A stretch of DNA of 56,178 bases from Planctomycetaceae bacterium. GTDB lineage: Bacteria; Planctomycetota; Planctomycetia; Planctomycetales; Planctomycetaceae. Both the position numbers and the translations under genes were made by a program. This document shows, piece by piece, positions 51,992 to 56,178 of the stretch (the first letter of the stretch is position 1; each line of letters begins with the position of its first letter). Under the pieces are notes generated by a model. That model saw only the letters and a program-made list of their open reading frames with translations, had not been told where the DNA came from and ran no database searches. Location of the stretch: the NCBI GenBank assembly GCA_020426505.1, contig JAGQPX010000043.1:1-56178 (forward strand), written 5' to 3'.

Positions 51992-54250
51992 ATGCGAGTT
52001 TGGCCGGGGCAGTCGTTTCCCTTGGGGGCGACGTGGGACGGCGAGGGCGTGAACTTCGCCCTGTTTTCCGAGCATGCGACGCGGGTCGAGTTGTGTCTGT
52101 TTGATGCACCGACTGCTCGCACCGAATCGATGTGCATCCCGCTGCGGGAGCGGACTGATTTCGTCTGGCACTGCTATCTGCCGGACGTCAAGCCGGGACA
52201 GTTGTACGGGTACCGCGTGCATGGTCCGTACGCACCACAGGACGGGCATCGCTTCAATGCTCACAAGGTGCTGCTCGATCCGTATGCCAAGGCGATCGGC
52301 AGGGACGTCGCATGGCATGACTCGATGTTCGGTTACCGTGTGGGAGACCCGGCGGAGGACCTGTCGTTCGATGACCGCGACAACGCCCACTGTGCCGCTC
52401 TGGGAGCGGTGACCGAACGGAAATTTCGTTGGGGGAAGGACAAGCCACCGAAGACGCCCTGGCATAAGACGGTCATCTATGAGGCTCATGTCAAAGGGAT
52501 GACCATGCGTCACCCGGACGTGCCGAAGCATCTGCAAGGCACCTATGCCGGTCTGGCGACCAAGCCGGTAATCCAACATCTGCTCAAGTTAGGGGTGACG
52601 GCCGTTGAACTGCTGCCCGTGCATCACAAGGTGAACGACCGCCACCTCGTTGAGAAGGGGTTGAGTAACTATTGGGGTTACAACACGCTTTCGTTTTTCG
52701 CCCCCGATACACGGCTGGCAGCGGCGACGTCGCCTCACGACACCATCATCGAGTTCAAGAAGATGGTCCGCACACTGCACCGGTACGGTCTCGAGGTCAT
52801 TCTTGATGTGGTCTACAACCACACGGGCGAGGGGAACCGGTTTGGGCCCACGCTGTCGCTCCGCGGTATCGACAACTCGAACTATTACCGTGTCGTCGAA
52901 GGCAAGCGTCGGTTCTACATGGACTTCACCGGCTGCGGGAACACACTCAACATGCAGTGCCCGAAGGTGCTGCAACTCATCATGGACTCGCTGCGGTACT
53001 GGGTCACCGAGATGCATGTCGACGGATTCCGCTTCGACCTCGCCTCGGCACTGGCTCGTGAGTTGTACGACGTCGATAAGCTCGGCGCCTTCTTCGACAT
53101 CATTCATCAGGACCCCATTCTCTCGCGTGTGAAGCTGATCGCGGAGCCGTGGGATGTAGGAGCGGGCGGGTACATGGTCGGCAATTTCCCGGTCGGGTGG
53201 ACCGAGTGGAACGGTCGCTATCGTGACACCGTTCGCAGTTTCTGGAAGGGGGACGGACATGCCGTCAATGAGTTCGCCACACGTCTGACCGGCAGCAGCG
53301 ATCTTTACGAGCACAACGGTCGGCGACCGTATGCATCCATCAACTTCATCACCTGTCACGACGGCTTCACCTTGCAGGATCTTGTCTCCTACAACGGCAA
53401 GCACAACGAGGCGAACGGACACGGCAACACGGATGGCGATAATCACAACCTGAGTTGGAACTGCGGCGACGAAGGACCGACAGAAGATACGAACGTTCTG
53501 ACGCTTCGCAACCGGCAGAAACGCAACTTCCTGGCGACTTTGCTGTTTTCGCAAGGAGTTCCCATGCTGCGGGCGGGGGACGAACTGAGTCAGACCAAGC
53601 AAGGGAACAACAATACGTATTGTCAGGATAATGAGTTGACCTGGCTCAACTGGAATCTCACTCCTGAGGAGCAGGACTTCCTGTCGTTTGTTCAGACGAC
53701 GATCAGAATCTTTAAGGAGCAACCGGTTTTTCAACGCAGGTATTTCTTCCAAGGACGAGCCATTCGAGGCAAAGCACAAAAGGACATTCACTGGTTGACG
53801 TCCGACGGGAACGAGATGAGCGACTCCGACTGGCACTCCAGTCATGCTCGCTGTCTGGGCGTCCTGCTCAACGGGCAAATGACGGACGAGATCGACGAGC
53901 GCGGCCGGCAGATCAACGGGGATACGATGCTCTTGCTGCTCAATGCTCACGATCGAGAGGTTGCCTTCACGCTCCCCGGCGAGGACGTCAAGACCCTGTG
54001 GCGACTCGACCTCGACACGGCCCGAAATACGCCCGAGACTCGTCGGCATCCGGCTCAGCAAGCCTATCGATTACTTCCCCGGTCCATGGTCGTGTTCCGT
54101 CAGAAAAGTCGCCGCTGGTCTTTTTTCAAGCTCAGGCACGACGAAGGGAGCCCAATTCTGCTGAAACCGCACGTTGAGCGCAAGGTCGTTTCTGCGGCAG
54201 AGCCACGGAAGCTTCATTCAGAGTTGACGACCGACGAGTCGGCAGAGTGA
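51992..54250 (+). CDS. glgX: glycogen debranching enzyme GlgX
   Basis: 752 aa; GGGAG precedes the ATG. N-terminal CBM48/isoamylase domain (FPLGATWDGEGVNFALFSEH, YGYRVHGPY). GH13 core: VTAVELLPVHHKV, ILDVVYNHTGEGN, DGFRFDLASAL with nucleophile Asp349, LIAEPWDVG with acid/base Glu385, and FITCHDGFTLQDLVSYN with Asp457. The long loop HNEANGHGNTDGDNHNLSWN is typical of GlgX/TreX. Hydrolyses alpha-1,6 branches of phosphorylase-limited glycogen in the cytoplasm. A ~35-residue basic C-terminal tail after SMVVFRQ is unlike E. coli GlgX. No other glycogen gene is adjacent. Converges with the next gene with only 11 nt between stops. Confidence 0.95.
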   Translation: MRVWPGQSFPLGATWDGEGVNFALFSEHATRVELCLFDAPTARTESMCIPLRERTDFVWHCYLPDVKPGQLYGYRVHGPYAPQDGHRFNAHKVLLDPYAKAIGRDVAWHDSMFGYRVGDPAEDLSFDDRDNAHCAALGAVTERKFRWGKDKPPKTPWHKTVIYEAHVKGMTMRHPDVPKHLQGTYAGLATKPVIQHLLKLGVTAVELLPVHHKVNDRHLVEKGLSNYWGYNTLSFFAPDTRLAAATSPHDTIIEFKKMVRTLHRYGLEVILDVVYNHTGEGNRFGPTLSLRGIDNSNYYRVVEGKRRFYMDFTGCGNTLNMQCPKVLQLIMDSLRYWVTEMHVDGFRFDLASALARELYDVDKLGAFFDIIHQDPILSRVKLIAEPWDVGAGGYMVGNFPVGWTEWNGRYRDTVRSFWKGDGHAVNEFATRLTGSSDLYEHNGRRPYASINFITCHDGFTLQDLVSYNGKHNEANGHGNTDGDNHNLSWNCGDEGPTEDTNVLTLRNRQKRNFLATLLFSQGVPMLRAGDELSQTKQGNNNTYCQDNELTWLNWNLTPEEQDFLSFVQTTIRIFKEQPVFQRRYFFQGRAIRGKAQKDIHWLTSDGNEMSDSDWHSSHARCLGVLLNGQMTDEIDERGRQINGDTMLLLLNAHDREVAFTLPGEDVKTLWRLDLDTARNTPETRRHPAQQAYRLLPRSMVVFRQKSRRWSFFKLRHDEGSPILLKPHVERKVVSAAEPRKLHSELTTDESAE

Positions 54251-54261
54251 GAGGCACCTGC

Positions 54262-55653
54262 CTACTCGGTCAAAGTTTTGCAATCGGCGACGAAGATGTG
54301 AGCGATGTTCTGGCCGTTCGTGTTGACCGTGCGATTGTAAGCCAGAGTTTTGCCATCGTGGCTCCAGACAAGTGCGAACGGAGCAGGGGCGCGATCATTG
54401 AGGACCTTGCTCTTGCCGAACTCTTCACCGGGTCTCACGTCAGTGATCAGGATCTTGTTTTCCGCAACACATGCGATGAAGTTGCCGGAGGGATGCCAGC
54501 GCGCATCGGACGTGACACCGCCCTGGACGAATGTGGCCTGCTTTGGTTCTCCTCCGTTTGGTGAGATGAGGAAAACCTGTAGATGGTCGTTCTCGTCCTG
54601 CATTTGGAAGGCGATCTGACTTCCATCGTGTGAACTGCGCGCGATGCCGACGCATCCAGTGTGTCGCGACTCGGAGGTGTGTGTGAGTCGACGTTGCACG
54701 GTGCCGGCGGGTGGCATTGGGAACTGGGTGTCGGTGCCTTCCAGCGGACCGAGAGGGCCGGGTTTTGTGATGTCTTCGGGTATGTCCACGATGAACAGTT
54801 CGTCGACCGGTTGTCCCTGTTTGTCTCGCACTGTCCCGATGAAGGCCCGGGCGAGTTGACGTTGTCCATCGTCGCGCAGGTAACCGTTGCGGCCGACCCA
54901 ACTGTCGCCCGCAGCGTAGGAGATCTCATCACTGCCCAATTGAGGATCGGGAGTAACCACGACCACCAGAACAGAAAAGCCCTCACTCTCCGTCGGGAAC
55001 TGGGACGACTCAGGCACGGTGACGGGACGGCCGAGTTTGGTCACACCGATGGTCCGCAGGTCGAGGTCATTGCCGATCTTCAATCCATGGGCACGGACGA
55101 CAGCGTCGTTATAGGTAAAGCCGATCCACTGGCCATCGCCGGAGAACTCATGTCGATGCGTTCCGCCGCGAAGCGCGCCCACCGTGTAGGGGGCCGCGAT
55201 ATCTCTCGCATCTGCGAATCGAATCTCCCTGGACCCATCGCCACTGGCAACACCGCCAATGCGGCGGTGCTTCTCGTATTGATTCTCCGGCCCGGTCGGG
55301 TCAGCGGGACCATGAATGAAGGCGACCCGGTTTCCCTGATGAGCAAAACTTGCGGCCATAACAACCGGACCGAACTCATTTGCGTTCCGGGTTTCGTAGA
55401 GCATCGTGACTTCGCCCGTGGCGATCTCAACCTTCGCAATCCGTCGAGACTCGGCGTATCCCTCAGCTGCGCGTGTGTCGAACACGAGAAACCGATCATC
55501 TGGTGAGAAGTTGTCATTGTTGTCCAGATGATGACTGAACTCCGAACCGTGAGTGACCTGCACTTCCTCTGCCCCCGCAACTGATTGCAACAACATCAAC
55601 ACCCCTCCGGCCAGAAGCGACAACAACGGTTTGAAGAAATTCCGATCACGCAT
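54262..55653 (-). CDS. secreted beta-propeller of the YidR / DUF3748 type
   Basis: 463 aa with a signal peptide (PLLSLLAGGVLMLLQSVAGA); CGGAGAG lies 6 nt upstream of the ATG. Propeller (TolB/PD40-like) repeats are evident: DNFSPDDRFLVFDTRAAEGY, KVEIATGEVTMLYET, HEFSGDGQWIGFTYND, GCVGIARSSHDGSQIAFQMQ, VFLISPNGGEPKQATF and WSHDGKTLAYNRT. Several blocks (VFDTR, FIHGPADP, GGTHRHEFS, GSDEISYA, VQRRLTHT) correspond to the E. coli YidR/DUF3748 protein as I recall it, which has no signal peptide. Function of the family is unknown; it may sense or bind sugars or cell-wall fragments in the periplasm. Monocistronic. Confidence 0.87.
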   Translation of the reverse strand: MRDRNFFKPLLSLLAGGVLMLLQSVAGAEEVQVTHGSEFSHHLDNNDNFSPDDRFLVFDTRAAEGYAESRRIAKVEIATGEVTMLYETRNANEFGPVVMAASFAHQGNRVAFIHGPADPTGPENQYEKHRRIGGVASGDGSREIRFADARDIAAPYTVGALRGGTHRHEFSGDGQWIGFTYNDAVVRAHGLKIGNDLDLRTIGVTKLGRPVTVPESSQFPTESEGFSVLVVVVTPDPQLGSDEISYAAGDSWVGRNGYLRDDGQRQLARAFIGTVRDKQGQPVDELFIVDIPEDITKPGPLGPLEGTDTQFPMPPAGTVQRRLTHTSESRHTGCVGIARSSHDGSQIAFQMQDENDHLQVFLISPNGGEPKQATFVQGGVTSDARWHPSGNFIACVAENKILITDVRPGEEFGKSKVLNDRAPAPFALVWSHDGKTLAYNRTVNTNGQNIAHIFVADCKTLTE

Positions 55654-56155
55654 CGAGTACTCTCCGAAGAATCATTTCGATGAATTCGATACTCTGCGAC
55701 TGGTGGCGCCGATTGATATGGTGATCGAACATCGGAAACACAGCGAAACAGTGTGATAGGCAATTGAATACGCCTGTCGGACGTTGTCCACTGCAGTCGG
55801 ACCAAGATAAAGCCCTGCAACGCTCACGTCGAGACCATGATAAAACCACGTTCGCGTCGGGTCACACATCTCATCGCGGATTGGATGTGCAGCGGTGAGT
55901 ATGTTCCATCAGTGAACAATCACGCTTAGCGGTGCATTCCGAACCAAATTGTCCTTACGATTGCCTCCCCGCTTGAAAGTCATCGCAAACATCGAGATAC
56001 TCCGCAGTCCTGTCTCTGACGCATCACCGATTCGGGATTTGCCGTTCGGGGCCATCTTCGAACAACATCGGCCCCCCCAGGAATGGCAGACGGCTCAGCC
56101 TGTTGCTATCCTGTGAATCACAACGATACGACAAGTCGTTGACAGAAAAGAACTT
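55654..56155. other. 502-bp intergenic region before the terminal tRNA
   Basis: It separates the YidR-like gene (minus) from the tRNA gene (plus) and so holds two divergent promoters. Small frames here (65-74 codons, minus strand) have no coding character. TTGACA at 56139-56144 is too close to the tRNA start to be its -35 box. A TTGCTA at 56103-56108 followed at 17 nt by TACGAC is a weaker possible tRNA promoter. No repeat recognised. Confidence 0.35.
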
Positions 56156-56178
56156 GAGGGCGTAGCTCAGTTGGTAGA
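56156..56178 (+). tRNA. tRNA gene, 5' part only (isotype not determinable)
   Basis: The last 23 nt read GAGGGCG (acceptor 5' strand), TA (positions 8-9), GCTC (D-stem), AGTTGGTA (D-loop) and GA (start of the D-stem 3' strand). This is the canonical tRNA 5' half. The window ends before the anticodon, so the amino acid cannot be named. Confidence 0.85.

Noticed and set aside
52589..54061. 490-codon open frame on the minus strand
   Set aside because: Exactly antisense to glgX, which has full GH13 catalytic motifs. The frame is open only because of GC-rich codon bias and its translation has no fold-like pattern.
56139..56144. TTGACA just before the tRNA as a -35 box
   Set aside because: Only about a dozen nucleotides separate it from the tRNA 5' end, leaving no room for a -10 box.

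Overview
The window looks like chromosomal DNA of a planctomycete (Planctomycetota, probably order Planctomycetales). The main evidence is a cytochrome / PSD1 (DUF1549-DUF1553) / DUF1501 operon, a WD40-like plus caspase protein, a PilM-type operon with very large companion proteins, many secreted proteins of unknown function, and GC-rich palindromic intergenic repeats. Genus cannot be decided from the sequence. I see no phage, integrase, transposase or CRISPR array. The only RNA gene is a tRNA cut by the right edge.

Layout. 1-2281: end of nuoM and complete nuoN (respiratory complex I), followed by a small helical protein. 2921-4527: a TatD nuclease and two small unknown proteins. 4524-11519: a MutL/GlmL-type ASKHA ATPase, a 257-bp inverted-repeat element, then a tight run of five genes (a soluble barrel-sandwich-like protein, an FN3-DUF6754 membrane protein and three further membrane proteins). 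I regard this run as an undescribed membrane complex. 11676-15445: two overlapping genes for large dynamin-like GTPases.

15535-25385 (minus strand): pentaheme cytochrome c, beta-propeller 'membrane-bound dehydrogenase' protein, PSD1 cytochrome and DUF1501 protein, coupled by overlaps or a 4-nt gap, then a secreted protein. 25750-29993: a secreted S46 dipeptidyl-peptidase divergent from an OPT oligopeptide transporter, a likely peptide-scavenging pair. 30134-32590: a secreted glycoside-hydrolase-like protein. 32774-34980: repeat-rich accessory stretch in which two small membrane-protein genes sit between inverted copies of a 118-bp element; one copy encodes the C-terminus of its neighbour. 35020-37662: a secreted beta-propeller / caspase-like / EF-hand protein.

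37892-42338: housekeeping genes argG, map, a family 2 glycosyltransferase and one LptF/LptG-type permease. 42726-51838: a type IV pilus / type II secretion-like assembly operon. It holds a PilM protein fused to a PilN-like membrane segment, two large single-pass proteins with Asp-rich linkers in the PilO and PilP positions, murD, and a short secretin. 51992-55653: glgX convergent with a secreted YidR/DUF3748-like propeller. The window ends in the 5' part of a tRNA gene.

All functions come from reading motifs and translations by eye. No database search was possible, so family names for the less familiar genes are provisional.
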